This document shows, piece after piece, positions 16,423 to 24,886 of a stretch of DNA of 64,000 nt (within the stretch, counting starts at the first letter, position 1; each line of letters opens with the position of its first letter). The translations under genes were made by a program, and so were the position numbers. This DNA comes from Candidatus Neomicrothrix sp. UBA2974 (GTDB taxonomy: Bacteria; Actinomycetota; Acidimicrobiia; Acidimicrobiales; MedAcidi-G1). The stretch covers positions 168,809 to 232,808 of the forward strand of contig DEAU01000039.1 in NCBI GenBank assembly GCA_002348705.1, given 5' to 3'. Below the pieces are notes generated by a model, which had not been told where the DNA came from, ran no database searches, and worked only from the letters and a program-made list of their open reading frames with translations.

Positions 16423-17072
16423 AGATCGTCAGTTGGAAGATCGGCTAGTCGACGGAGTCCCTGGTTTATGCCGGGCAGGGCCGTCTGGAATTCGTAGCCA
16501 CGCTCTGCAGCGTCAGCTAAGACGAGGCGTTCACACTCCTGCCAAGTGGTGGCACGTGTTCCCGGTAAGTGCCGGTTGTAAGGAGCGTCAAAGATTATCA
16601 CTCGATTACCGGTGGCTCGGAGGGCGTCGACGTTGTGGGGGCCGTCATCGATGTACAAGTCGGCACCGACCTCGGGCTTGTCTCCCAAGAAGCAGATGTC
16701 CCTGTAGGGGATGTCCTCCTGGTCCAGCCAAGAAACAGTGTCGGCTATTGCCGTGGCGTGGCTCCAGTTGACATATAGACGGTGAGTGATAATGCGGATC
16801 CATACGCCTGCATCGGATAAACGCCAGAGTGACTCCGCTGCACCTTCGATACAGGGCATCCACGAGAGCATTCGGCGTTCTGTTACAGCGAGGCGGTGGA
16901 GACGCTCAAACTCATTGACATCGAGACCCCACTCGTTGAAGTCCCAGGAGCGCTCGAGAGGCAGGTCGTCCAGTGGCCTACCAAGATCTTCGGCCACCAC
17001 CGTGCGGAAGGCCTCGGTGTAGTCCCCACACACGCCGTCGAGGTCTACGCCGAGGACATACGAGCGTTCCAT
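16419..17072 (-). CDS. HAD-family 5'(3')-deoxyribonucleotidase-like protein
   Basis: This 217-residue HAD-superfamily phosphatase has motif I VDLDGVCGDY near residue 9, motif II threonine in RIITHRL, and motif IV DLYIDDGPHN. The spacing and the DxDGV start fit the NT5C/deoxyribonucleotidase-like group. Its first half lacks the large C2 cap of sugar phosphatases. The gene is convergent with the EchA19-like gene and precedes the SDR gene's product on the same strand (16 bp gap), so it may be the last gene of that transcript. The substrate is not evident. Confidence 0.7.
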   Translation of the reverse strand: MERSYVLGVDLDGVCGDYTEAFRTVVAEDLGRPLDDLPLERSWDFNEWGLDVNEFERLHRLAVTERRMLSWMPCIEGAAESLWRLSDAGVWIRIITHRLYVNWSHATAIADTVSWLDQEDIPYRDICFLGDKPEVGADLYIDDGPHNVDALRATGNRVIIFDAPYNRHLPGTRATTWQECERLVLADAAERGYEFQTALPGINQGLRRLADLPTDDL

Positions 17073-17088
17073 AGCGGGGAGTAGACCT

Positions 17089-17841
17089 CTAGCCAGCAGT
17101 AAGGCCGCCGTCCACGGTGACTATCGCCCCGTGCATGCGGCTGGCTTCATCAGACGCCACGAAGGCAATGACATTGGCAACCTCCGTGGGGTCAGCCATG
17201 GGCCGGAAGCCGATATATCGCTGCATTAGTGCGTAGTCGAGATCATCGGGCATTTGGAAATCACGACTCATAGGGCTGTCGACCCCGCCCGGTGCTACAG
17301 CGTTGATCCGCACGGGTTCCTTGGCATATTCCATAGCTAGTGCTCTGGTCATATTGATTACAGCTCCCTTCGAGGTCGAGTAGGCGACGGTGTATGCCTG
17401 GCCCATCAACCCGGCGTTGGATGCCACGTTGACCAGATTGCCGTGACTCGATACCAGGTGAGGGAGGGCCGCCTGACTGAACCAGAAGGCACCAGAAACA
17501 TTGACTCCCATCATGCGGTTCCAACCTTCTTCAGTCACGTCGGAAACGTGTTCGGCCCAGGCGATTCCAGCCACATTCGCGAGCACGTCAAGTTGCCCAT
17601 GTTCGAGCACTGTGTTCTCGATGGCGGTCATGCAGTCATTTCGGATTCCCACGTCCCCCACCAACGTCGTCATGCTGGCTCCCGATTGGGCTGCGGCAAG
17701 GGCGACTTGGTCGAGTCCGTCGGCATTGGAGTCGAAGCCAACGACATCGGCTCCGTCGGCAGCGAACCGAAGGGCAGTGGCACGGCCGATGCCAGATGCA
17801 GCACCAGTGACCAGAGCGACCTTGTCGTTGAAGCGACCCAT
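17089..17841 (-). CDS. Short-chain dehydrogenase/reductase
   Basis: This is a classical SDR of 250 residues from ATG 17841. It has TGAASGIG near residue 13, a variant N-x-A-G motif (ANVAG), a Ser in LVNVASNAG, and the catalytic YSTSK. The C-terminal VIAFVASDEASRMHGAIVTVDGGLTAG is typical of FabG-like and hydroxysteroid dehydrogenases. A longer frame starts at GTG 17928 but adds 29 residues without family resemblance. It borders the catabolic block, so oxidation of a hydroxyacyl-CoA or hydroxysteroid is possible but unproven. Confidence 0.8.
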   Translation of the reverse strand: MGRFNDKVALVTGAASGIGRATALRFAADGADVVGFDSNADGLDQVALAAAQSGASMTTLVGDVGIRNDCMTAIENTVLEHGQLDVLANVAGIAWAEHVSDVTEEGWNRMMGVNVSGAFWFSQAALPHLVSSHGNLVNVASNAGLMGQAYTVAYSTSKGAVINMTRALAMEYAKEPVRINAVAPGGVDSPMSRDFQMPDDLDYALMQRYIGFRPMADPTEVANVIAFVASDEASRMHGAIVTVDGGLTAG

Positions 17842-17938
17842 GTCTATGACCGTACCGGCCAGCGATCTTTGGTCACCGGTCGGAATGTTGGGGTTGCAGC
17901 ATCGACTCGAGCCGGATTTCTCCACCACTCAGAGTTGG

Positions 17939-18598
17939 TCATCTCCTTATTTCGATGCGAAGGCGGCCCTCGTTGACGACAGTTTGGTCAAATTCGCGCC
18001 CCTGCGGGCACCGAAAGGCGATGCTGATGCGCGGGCCAGCGCAGGCAACCTTTGGAATGCAGTGTTCGTAGTGCTGCTGGACAGGCCCAGACATAACAAG
18101 TAGGTCACCGGATCGGAGAGTCCACTGGAGCGAGGCACCACCCCCCCGTGGACGAATACGGAAAGTGCGCGGGCCACCAAACGAGACCAGGGCAACGTCG
18201 TCGTGGGTGCTCCCGGGCCGAAATCGGTCGCCGTGCCATGCCACACCATCGGTGCCGTCTCGGTAGAGGTTTGCCCAGCTTGCGACGAATGGCCGATGGA
18301 GGAGTACTTCCAAGGCATCGGCTAAAGAAACCATCTCGGGAGAGGGTTCCTGAATGGATGTTGAGAGACGTGGTTCTACAACCGCGTGATCAATTATCCA
18401 CCGCTGATGTTTACGCCAAGGAAGACTCTCTAGGAGTTCAAAGTAGAGGCGGTCGGCGCCCATGACCCAGTGAGGGAGGTGTATTACTCGACAGGAATGA
18501 TCAAGATGGCTTTCTTGGACGCCCAGGGCGGCGTCGGTGATCTCAAATGGTTCGAGTGCGAAGATGGTGGACTGTAGGGGAGCGGTTGGAGGAGTCAC
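17939..18598 (-). CDS. AlkB-type 2-oxoglutarate/Fe(II) dioxygenase
   Basis: The protein has 219 residues. NLYRDGTDGVAWHGDRF near residue 110 supplies the iron ligands His and Asp; HYEHCIPKVACAGPRISIAFR supplies the distal His and the Arg that binds 2-oxoglutarate, and SFGGPRTFRIRPRGG is the AlkB-family strand. Such enzymes oxidatively remove alkyl groups from DNA or RNA bases. It is a stand-alone gene, separated from the next by a strong terminator. Whether it repairs DNA or modifies RNA cannot be told from the sequence. Confidence 0.82.
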   Translation of the reverse strand: MTPPTAPLQSTIFALEPFEITDAALGVQESHLDHSCRVIHLPHWVMGADRLYFELLESLPWRKHQRWIIDHAVVEPRLSTSIQEPSPEMVSLADALEVLLHRPFVASWANLYRDGTDGVAWHGDRFRPGSTHDDVALVSFGGPRTFRIRPRGGGASLQWTLRSGDLLVMSGPVQQHYEHCIPKVACAGPRISIAFRCPQGREFDQTVVNEGRLRIEIRR

Positions 18599-18669
18599 GG
18601 CCAGAGACTACTCCCGTGGGAACAGGTGTTCGATCACCTGCTCGAGGCGACGTCAAGGGGCCAAAACGA

Positions 18670-18707
18670 CGAATGCCCCCGCCGGGGTAAGCCGGCAGGG
18701 GCATTCG
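18670..18707 (-). terminator. Intrinsic terminator of the small membrane-protein gene
   Basis: Bases 18670-18685 and 18692-18707 form a 16-bp stem around a 6-nt loop. In minus-strand RNA every position pairs, one as G-U, while in plus-strand RNA that position is a C-A mismatch. In minus sense the stem is followed by TCGTTTTGG. It lies 16 bp past the stop of the gene at 18723-19043. Confidence 0.75.
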
Positions 18708-18722
18708 TACGCGATATTGGGT

Positions 18723-19043
18723 CTACCGAGCTACGCCCTTGCTTAGAGCGGAAATGGCGGCGTCCTTCACCGGAATGAAGGCAGTGATAGCCAAGGCAGA
18801 ACCGACATCCATTCCGAAGTCGCTCAAGCCCAGGATCTCAGTCGAGGCGCCATAGCCCCAGCCACCGATGTCGCTAATTACGACGAACAGGTAGGCCCAG
18901 ATCAGTGTCAAGTTGGATCCCACGACAGGAATGTTGCTCAACATGCTGTTTACCCCGACGGTGTCGAGGATGCTATTCAGCACGGCGAGCAAACCCTGGA
19001 AGACCATCCCGAGGATGATCAGCGTGAGAATGGTTGCCATCAT
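18723..19043 (-). CDS. Small hydrophobic membrane protein, family not recognised
   Basis: The protein has 106 residues, very hydrophobic, with three probable membrane segments: about 3-27 (LTLIILGMVFQGLLAVL), 45-62 (LTLIWAYLFVVISDIGG) and 78-95. It is rich in Gly, Ser, Ile and Val, with almost no charge, and has no cysteine. Two ATG codons start it in tandem; AAGGGG lies nine to eleven bases upstream. It has its own long upstream region and a strong terminator, so it is a single-gene transcript that could be highly expressed. I do not recognise the family and assign no function. Confidence 0.6.
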   Translation of the reverse strand: MMATILTLIILGMVFQGLLAVLNSILDTVGVNSMLSNIPVVGSNLTLIWAYLFVVISDIGGWGYGASTEILGLSDFGMDVGSALAITAFIPVKDAAISALSKGVAR

Positions 19044-19181
19044 GATTTGGTTACCCCTTTTGGTTGTGAGGCGAGCCCTGTCTCCGGATGACCGGACCGG
19101 GACCGCTTTGTAAACGCTAAGTGCGCAACCACCTTAGACCGCGGCAATCCTGTAATGAAACCGCAACATCCGCGAATTTGC

Positions 19182-19196
19182 TAGTTGCTACAACTA
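19182..19196. promoter_or_regulatory. Palindrome TAGTTG-CTA-CAACTA in a divergent promoter region
   Basis: A perfect 6-bp inverted repeat with a 3-bp centre lies 14 bp before the ATG of the SGNH hydrolase gene and about 140 bp before the small membrane-protein gene. No ribosome-binding site precedes that ATG, and TAACAT at 19195-19200 could be a -10 box for a leaderless transcript, in which case the palindrome would overlap the promoter. This reading is tentative. Confidence 0.3.
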
Positions 19197-19209
19197 ACAT
19201 TCCCGCCCC

Positions 19210-20187
19210 ATGAGGGAGCCGGCTCCGAGCCCCCGTCGACGGGCTGGCCGTCTTCTCGGGGTGTTGCTCGGCGGCCTGCTCCTGGCCTCACTGCTCTTGC
19301 CGGGCGCATTGCAGTCCTGGACTGACACTCGTCCCGATGGGCCGGTGAGAATGATCGCTCGGGCATGGTCTAGACCGGCGTTGTCGTTGTCAGAGTCGCT
19401 TCGGTTGAACGAGCCCGTTCGGATTCTAGAGCGCCTAGTTGAACGCTTGAGTGGAGTGGAGGAGCCCACCACATCCGCACCGGCTTCACCCGACGCAGCA
19501 GAGACATCGACCAACACTGTCGCACCCAGAAAAGCTGACTGGTCCGATCCCCTCCGAATTCTCGGAGTCGGTGATTCCCTAATGTTGGACCTGCAGTACG
19601 GCCTCGAAAGAGTGCTCGAGCCGCGATCGGATGTGGTGGTGGAGGGGCGTGGGGCCCTGGGTTTCGGTTTCACCGTGCCCTTCTGGGACTGGGAGAAAGA
19701 TGTGGTCCCCGACTACGAGCGCTTGGTGGCGGAGATACACCCAGATGTTGTGGTGGTCATGATCGGAGCCAACGAGTTTGAGGGACATGCGTTCGAGGGT
19801 GAAGACCTCCTTCCAGGCACTGACCGATGGCGGGAAGTGCTCCGCCTCCGTTCCTCCGACGCAGTTTCAAGATGGCGAGCAGGGGGCGCTCACGTTTACT
19901 GGTGGACAACGCCGCGGATGCGAGATTCACGCTTCAAGACCGACGACCTGAACGAAGTGTGGATTTCGACCTCTGTCGAATGGAGTCCGTCTGTGACTGT
20001 CATCGACAGCATGGAAGTTCTGGGAGATGCGAATGGCGCCTACCAAGAGACCGTTTCGGATGCCTCGGGAGAACAACTTCCCCTCCGCAAGGAGCACGGG
20101 GTTCACTTCCACGAGATCGGCGCAGACCTGTTGGCCGTCCAACTGGAGGAGATCTTGGTGGCTGACGGATGGCTGGCCTCTGACTAG
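19210..20187 (+). CDS. Membrane-anchored SGNH hydrolase (DUF459-like)
   Basis: The protein has 325 residues. Residues 14-34 form one membrane segment after an Arg-rich N-terminus, so the catalytic part is probably outside the membrane. A low-complexity linker (about 85-110) leads to an SGNH domain: VGDSLM (nucleophile Ser), a Gly in GALGFG, IGANE (Asn) and a C-terminal HGVHFHEIG with the catalytic His. Such enzymes often deacylate or acylate cell-surface glycans. It opens the glycan cluster and its 3' end overlaps DUF2304 by 4 bp. Confidence 0.75.
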   Translation: MREPAPSPRRRAGRLLGVLLGGLLLASLLLPGALQSWTDTRPDGPVRMIARAWSRPALSLSESLRLNEPVRILERLVERLSGVEEPTTSAPASPDAAETSTNTVAPRKADWSDPLRILGVGDSLMLDLQYGLERVLEPRSDVVVEGRGALGFGFTVPFWDWEKDVVPDYERLVAEIHPDVVVVMIGANEFEGHAFEGEDLLPGTDRWREVLRLRSSDAVSRWRAGGAHVYWWTTPRMRDSRFKTDDLNEVWISTSVEWSPSVTVIDSMEVLGDANGAYQETVSDASGEQLPLRKEHGVHFHEIGADLLAVQLEEILVADGWLASD

Positions 20188-20588
20188 TCCGTTTCGCGGC
20201 CTTCCGCTTGGTGACTAGTCGGGCTGTCAAGATGGTTTGTCGGGTGATCGGAATCAGAAACCGGACCACGGAGAAGCGCTAGTTCTTCAGCCAAAGAGCG
20301 CACACGTCTTTCGAGACGCGATAGCTCATAGGAGAAGTGCATGGCCACGAGAAGAAGAAAGCCGATTGCCAAGAGGAGGAAGAGCGTCGGCTGATACCAG
20401 ATGCCCAGGCGTTCAGCGACGCGGTCTAACACGGTAGGAACCGAGGCCGCTACGGCCAAAACCAGCCCTACAGTCAACCAGAGCACCGAGTACTTGGCTT
20501 TCAGGACCCCGCGGCGAACCATCCGCACTATGGCGACTACTGCCAGAATGGTCAGTACGGCTACCACGGCATGGGTTTCAACACTCAT
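20184..20588 (-). CDS. DUF2304 membrane protein
   Basis: This 134-residue protein has three probable membrane segments (about 7-24, 34-53 and 67-84) followed by a short coiled-coil-like stretch (SYELSRLERRVRSLAEELALL) and a polar tail. Size, topology and the pairing with a GT2 gene match DUF2304, which commonly accompanies dolichol-phosphate-mannose-synthase-like enzymes and may help with lipid-linked sugar. It overlaps the GT2 gene by 4 bp (ATGA), so the pair is translationally coupled. Confidence 0.75.
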   Translation of the reverse strand: MSVETHAVVAVLTILAVVAIVRMVRRGVLKAKYSVLWLTVGLVLAVAASVPTVLDRVAERLGIWYQPTLFLLLAIGFLLLVAMHFSYELSRLERRVRSLAEELALLRGPVSDSDHPTNHLDSPTSHQAEGRETD

Positions 20589-21298
20589 TGGGCCATTCCT
20601 GCTGTTCGAACTCGGCGCCGCTTCCCGCCAGCGACTAGGACAATCAGGAGTCGGACGAAGTGGTAAGCCAGACGGAGGTTTCGGTTTGATGCCGTTCCTG
20701 CAGACCGATCATGCATCACTACTGGCACCTCACGGACTGTGAAACCTTGCCGCATAGCGAGGACTAGAGCCTCTACCGACTCCATGTACTCCACCGGATA
20801 CTCGGTAGAGAAGAACTCGACGACAGGACGTCGAAACGCGCGAAAGCCTGAGGAAGTGTCGGTGAATCGCTGGCCACTGACACGGTAAACCAACAGCCGG
20901 AGAAGGGCCATGGCTAGCCCACGACTATGGCCCACTCGGTAGTCAGGTGCCCCGGCGAAGCGACTACCAACGACCATGTCGGCATCATCCAGTCCTCTGA
21001 GGAGGTCGGGCACTTGGGAGGCGTCGTGTTGGCCGTCGGCATCAAACTGGTAGGCCCGGTCGAAGCGCTGTTCGGCGACGTAGCGAAAACCGAGGCGAAG
21101 AGCGCCGCCAATGCCAAGGTTGAAGGGAAGCCGGAGGCAGGTGGCACCGGCATCTGTCGCTACTTGGTGGGTTCCGTCGACAGAGCCGTCGTCTATGACC
21201 ACTATCTCATGAGTGGGGACATGGGTAGCGAGGTCGGAGAGGACCCTAGGGAGGGAATCGGCCTCGTCAAAAGCTGGGATGATGGCAGCGGTTCGCAC
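20585..21298 (-). CDS. GT2 family glycosyltransferase (polyprenyl-phosphate sugar synthase-like)
   Basis: The protein has 237 residues. IIPAFDEADSLPRVL, VVIDDGSVDGT and the DxD-like QFDADGQHD mark a GT-A family 2 domain; the SGFRAFRR segment is typical of the DPM1/polyprenol-phosphate transferase group. It lacks its own membrane segments; the coupled DUF2304 protein could anchor it. The start is GTG 21298. The likely role is to load a sugar onto a polyprenyl carrier for the GT-C enzymes encoded nearby; the sugar is unknown. Confidence 0.82.
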   Translation of the reverse strand: MRTAAIIPAFDEADSLPRVLSDLATHVPTHEIVVIDDGSVDGTHQVATDAGATCLRLPFNLGIGGALRLGFRYVAEQRFDRAYQFDADGQHDASQVPDLLRGLDDADMVVGSRFAGAPDYRVGHSRGLAMALLRLLVYRVSGQRFTDTSSGFRAFRRPVVEFFSTEYPVEYMESVEALVLAMRQGFTVREVPVVMHDRSAGTASNRNLRLAYHFVRLLIVLVAGGKRRRVRTAGMAQ

Positions 21299-21344
21299 GG
21301 TGGGAACGGTATCGCCCGCCTGACGTACACATCAGGTGCATTGA

Positions 21345-22283
21345 CTAATAGGCGTCAAAGTCGAGGAATTCAAAGGCTGAGATGTTTAGGGCATCTTGAT
21401 CGAAGTGAGGCAGGCCGTCGTTGGTAAAAGCGTAAACAACTAGCTCCAAGGGGCTGGGCATGAATCGTTTCGGCAGAGCAATTCCGCTACCCCGAAGATG
21501 CGGCGTAGTGCCCCAGTGGAGGACTAAGGGCGTTCGATGCTGTCGGGCCAAAGTGGTTGCCAGGGAGCGGGATGAGGCGCGCACGGTGCGTTCCTTATCG
21601 GTGTGTCGAGGAAGGACCTTTAGCAGGATGGCTACACGAAATGGGCCGAGGCGAGTTGAGGTACTTACGAAAACTACGTCTTCATGAACATGGAGAACGT
21701 AGTTAGCTCCGGGACGGCTGAGTCGCCATCGGAGCAACTCGGCGGTCCACCGGGTCCCGTAGCCTGTCACCGGCGGTCGTGTCGGTGTCGGCAGGTATGT
21801 TTCGAGAACGGGCCCCTCAAGGAATTGCTGATCGACTAGATAGCTGGAAGCCGTTGGAGGACGAACCCCGGGAACGAGGAAGCGCGCACTGATGTGGGGC
21901 AACATGCGCCAGCCCATTGCTTCAACCATTCGTGGTGCAGATTGGGCATTGGCAACCCCGAGTATCCCTTGCAGACCGTTGGCTGAGCCCGACCGGTAAC
22001 TGTCCTCGACTGTTCGTCGAAAGGTGCCGGCACCTCGATACTGAGGATGAGTGGCCAAGTCGACCCCTAATCCAAGTCGGAGCTCGCCCTGAGTGCGTGA
22101 CTCGAGCCGGGTAGGCACGAGTGAGTAGTTCCCAACCTGTAGCCCTACTTTGTCGACTCGTCCGATCGAGGCGAATCCCTCTGGGTTGTCTCGGTAGTAC
22201 CAACTCAGCTGATCGATTCCAATCGGCGGGTCGTAAGCGAATACGAGATTCAGGAGGTCGGCGGTGGGTTGCAATTGGTCCAT
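21345..22283 (-). CDS. GNAT-like acyltransferase
   Basis: The protein has 312 residues. The N-terminal half has the GNAT core: LRLGLGVDLATHPQYRGAGTFRRTVED gives the acetyl-CoA pyrophosphate loop (Q-x2-G-x-G-like, here QYRGAGT) near residue 80, and GILGVANAQSAPRMVEAMGW follows. The C-terminal half is less familiar and could be a second degenerate GNAT domain, as in FemAB-like proteins. It sits between a small membrane protein (2 bp) and a GT2 gene (46 bp), suggesting acylation of an envelope sugar. The substrate is not established. Confidence 0.65.
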   Translation of the reverse strand: MDQLQPTADLLNLVFAYDPPIGIDQLSWYYRDNPEGFASIGRVDKVGLQVGNYSLVPTRLESRTQGELRLGLGVDLATHPQYRGAGTFRRTVEDSYRSGSANGLQGILGVANAQSAPRMVEAMGWRMLPHISARFLVPGVRPPTASSYLVDQQFLEGPVLETYLPTPTRPPVTGYGTRWTAELLRWRLSRPGANYVLHVHEDVVFVSTSTRLGPFRVAILLKVLPRHTDKERTVRASSRSLATTLARQHRTPLVLHWGTTPHLRGSGIALPKRFMPSPLELVVYAFTNDGLPHFDQDALNISAFEFLDFDAY

Positions 22284-22285
22284 GG

Positions 22286-22639
22286 CTAATCCGACGGCTC
22301 GATGGAGGCCTCACTGCCGCGACGGCGAATAGTGGTCCAGGAGATAATGGCGACAACAACTAAGGCAGTTCCAATGGTGACCCGAAAGCGTGCGTGTCGA
22401 GTGCAGTCCACCTTTTTGGTGGCAGTCGGGTCACCTACCTGCGGACGCGGAACGGTAAAGACCTCTGCTGCGGGTTGGTCGTGGCCAACCATCCCGACTA
22501 CCGGCGTTTGACACCCGATACGAGGAGTGGCCTCAAGGGAGAAGGGTGCACCTCCAGGAAGTGGCCGGGAAAACGGGACGAGGCCGATCCAAAGGCCCAG
22601 ACATAGGGCAACCGTCGACGCCGCAAAGCGATAGGTCAT
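22286..22639 (-). CDS. Small two-span membrane protein, function unknown
   Basis: This 117-residue protein has a probable signal or membrane segment at about 5-23 and a second span at 88-105 (VTIGTALVVVAIISW). The loop between holds two cysteines (GCQTPVVG and DCTRHAR) that could form a disulfide. It ends 2 bp before the GNAT-like gene, so it is the first gene of the run to DUF2304. Only 34 bp separates it from the divergent SGNH gene. I recognise no family. Confidence 0.5.
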   Translation of the reverse strand: MTYRFAASTVALCLGLWIGLVPFSRPLPGGAPFSLEATPRIGCQTPVVGMVGHDQPAAEVFTVPRPQVGDPTATKKVDCTRHARFRVTIGTALVVVAIISWTTIRRRGSEASIEPSD

Positions 22640-22673
22640 GCTCCGCCGAGCCTAGGCCTCATACTCTCGCGGA

Positions 22674-23489
22674 GTGACCGGCAACTGGAAGAGCAAATTG
22701 GAGCTATCTGGATTTTCCCCAGGTCGACGGATGGGTGCAGTTCTTGTGCTCGCATTGGTGGCTGCACTATTTGGCTCTTCGCTGCTCAGAGAAGAACCCC
22801 TGCGAGTGGTGATTGTCGGTGACAGTGTCTCCTACGACGCGGAACCTGGGATCCGGGCAGCTCTTGAGGCGACAGGAGATGTCTTAGTCGAGACCCGGTC
22901 AATTGGCGGGGTGGGCCTGCTTCGGCCGGGAATCGACGGCTACCTAGCGGAGTCCCTAGAGGACGAACCGGACGTGGTTGTCGTGATGTTAGGTGGATGG
23001 GACCTCGGCGAGATTCTTGAAGACCCATCCGCGTACGAGCAGCGTTTGGATGAAGTCGCTGAGCTTCTAACTAGCTCTGGTGCGAACATAGTTTGGCTGG
23101 GGATGCCACCAACGCCGCCAGGCGAGGGGATCGAAAATGCGCGACAGGCAGCGAATCGTCTCTTTGCTGGCCTTGGTGATCGCCATCCGTCTGTTGTGTA
23201 TATACCGACGGGTCCTGTGATCGGGGGTCCGACAGGTGGATCTGAGCCTGGTTTCGTGCGATTCCGTGCTGGCATTGACGGCACTTGGATTCAGGTTCGG
23301 AAGGTGCGCGAGGGTCGCGATGACGGTCACCTTTGCCCGGGGGGAGCAGTCCTCCTGGGTTCCGTCGTGCTGGATGCTGTCTCGAAGCGGTTCGGACTTG
23401 GCACCCCGGCCGACCTCTGGTGGGAGGGATCCTGGACCTCTGATCCTCGCTATGACGACCCGCCTGGTAGTTGCTCGGCAACGGCGTGA
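22674..23489 (+). CDS. SGNH hydrolase family protein with N-terminal membrane anchor
   Basis: The protein has 271 residues. A membrane segment at about 20-36 precedes an SGNH domain: VGDSVSYDAEPG (nucleophile Ser), a Gly in GGVGLLRPG, a GG-W-D in place of GxND (LGGWDLGE), and DDGHLCPGGA with Asp and His of the dyad. The change at the Asn block may alter the oxyanion hole. The start is GTG 22674. The 3' end overlaps the convergent GT39-like gene by 40 bp. It is a second copy of this enzyme type within the glycan cluster. Confidence 0.7.
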   Translation: MTGNWKSKLELSGFSPGRRMGAVLVLALVAALFGSSLLREEPLRVVIVGDSVSYDAEPGIRAALEATGDVLVETRSIGGVGLLRPGIDGYLAESLEDEPDVVVVMLGGWDLGEILEDPSAYEQRLDEVAELLTSSGANIVWLGMPPTPPGEGIENARQAANRLFAGLGDRHPSVVYIPTGPVIGGPTGGSEPGFVRFRAGIDGTWIQVRKVREGRDDGHLCPGGAVLLGSVVLDAVSKRFGLGTPADLWWEGSWTSDPRYDDPPGSCSATA

Positions 23490-24886
23490 TTGACGGATTC
23501 CCGACCGTCGACGGCCTGTCGGGTTCGCTGTAATCGGTCAGTAAAGACATCGATAGCGACGGCCGCGAGAATGACTAGAGAGGTTTCTGCCGCAGTTCGG
23601 TACCGAGTGTTACCAAAGGCTGAGGCTGCAGTCAGCGTGGCGATTGGTACCCAAGCTAAGAGGACCAGTAGTGGGCCGCGACTGCGTCTAACGACAACAG
23701 CGCCTGCGACGGCAGCGGGGACCAAAAGAAGAAATTGGGCAAAGCCCAGGGCAGAGACGGCAAATGATCGACGGTCAGCGTGGACATCGCGGCGGAGTTG
23801 TCCAATCGGCTCGTAGAGCCCCCACATCCTCCCAATGCGTGCCGGGATGACTGCTGACGCAAGTCGGCCACGATTTTGAGCGATGTAATCGGTGGCACGC
23901 TCACGCACTACGACGTCGCGTTCATACTCATCCAGCAATTCACCGTTTGGGCCATATGGGGCGGGTTGGCCGCATTGGAGGCTCCAGTAACCGATGTCTG
24001 ACCCGTAGTAGGTGTCGTCGCAATTAGTCTGGACCAGAACGGTGCCGGCACCGTTGGAGAATAGGACCGGGGCGTCGAAGACAAGAGAGTTACGAACAAA
24101 CCATGGGAGGCAGAGCGCGAGGGCTACGCAGCCACAAATGCCGTATCGGACAGCGCGCTCTCTCCATGGAAGTGGAGAGCGAATCAGTATTACAGCAGCC
24201 ACTATCGGCAGAAAGAGGATCAGTTCGGAGCGGGTCAGGGCAGCGATGCCCCCGACGAGGCCGAGGACCATCGCCCTCCTACGACTGGGTTCTTGCCAAA
24301 AGCTGACTCCGGCCAACATGGAAGCAGCCGCAGCAGCAATAGCCGCCGTTTCTGAGACGATGAGGCCATCATTGATCCACACGAAGGCGTACGTTGCGGT
24401 AATGCTGGCGGACAACAGACCGAGGCGTTCTGATCTCAACCGGCGGCCTAATAGGCCCATGAGGACGATGGCTGGGAGTCCCAGGAGAGCGGAGATGACC
24501 TGCTGTTGCCCCACCGTGGTTGCACCAAGAAAAGCGAAAGTTCCCATGACGATGGTCCACACCGGGGGATGACCGGCAGTCGGCTCGAGATGCCCGATGG
24601 GTGTCTCAACGACCGCCACGCTGCCATTACCCAGTGTGACCTCGTCGATTCCGCCAAAGAAGTGCCGGATCGGTTCTGGAAAACCCATGCCGTCAGCGAA
24701 GAGGTTCGCCGCTAGGTGATAGCCGGCGGCATCACCGCTCAACGGATTGTCATGGGAGACCAAAAGTACGTGAGCAAGGCGTACTACTAGGCCGAGTCCG
24801 ACGATCAGGCCGAGACGACCACGAAACGTGCCGGGAAGGCTGAGATTTCCGCGCCTCAAGGGATCAATCCTCCCTGAGCCTGCCAT
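23450..24886 (-). CDS. GT39-like membrane glycosyltransferase, copy B
   Basis: This GT-C transferase of 478 residues has roughly ten to eleven membrane spans. PLSGDAAGYHLAANLFADG near residue 50 holds the acidic catalytic motif in the first outer loop, HLEPTAGHPPVWTIVMG the conserved GHPP, and RNSLVFDAPVLFSNGAG leads into a cysteine-bearing outer loop (NCDDTYYG, LQCG). The same landmarks occur in order in copy A at 25754-27214, so they are paralogues. ATG 24886 overlaps the deacetylase stop by 23 bp. It probably transfers a polyprenyl-linked sugar outside the membrane. Confidence 0.75.
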   Translation of the reverse strand: MAGSGRIDPLRRGNLSLPGTFRGRLGLIVGLGLVVRLAHVLLVSHDNPLSGDAAGYHLAANLFADGMGFPEPIRHFFGGIDEVTLGNGSVAVVETPIGHLEPTAGHPPVWTIVMGTFAFLGATTVGQQQVISALLGLPAIVLMGLLGRRLRSERLGLLSASITATYAFVWINDGLIVSETAAIAAAAASMLAGVSFWQEPSRRRAMVLGLVGGIAALTRSELILFLPIVAAVILIRSPLPWRERAVRYGICGCVALALCLPWFVRNSLVFDAPVLFSNGAGTVLVQTNCDDTYYGSDIGYWSLQCGQPAPYGPNGELLDEYERDVVVRERATDYIAQNRGRLASAVIPARIGRMWGLYEPIGQLRRDVHADRRSFAVSALGFAQFLLLVPAAVAGAVVVRRSRGPLLVLLAWVPIATLTAASAFGNTRYRTAAETSLVILAAVAIDVFTDRLQRTRQAVDGRESVNHAVAEQLPGGSS

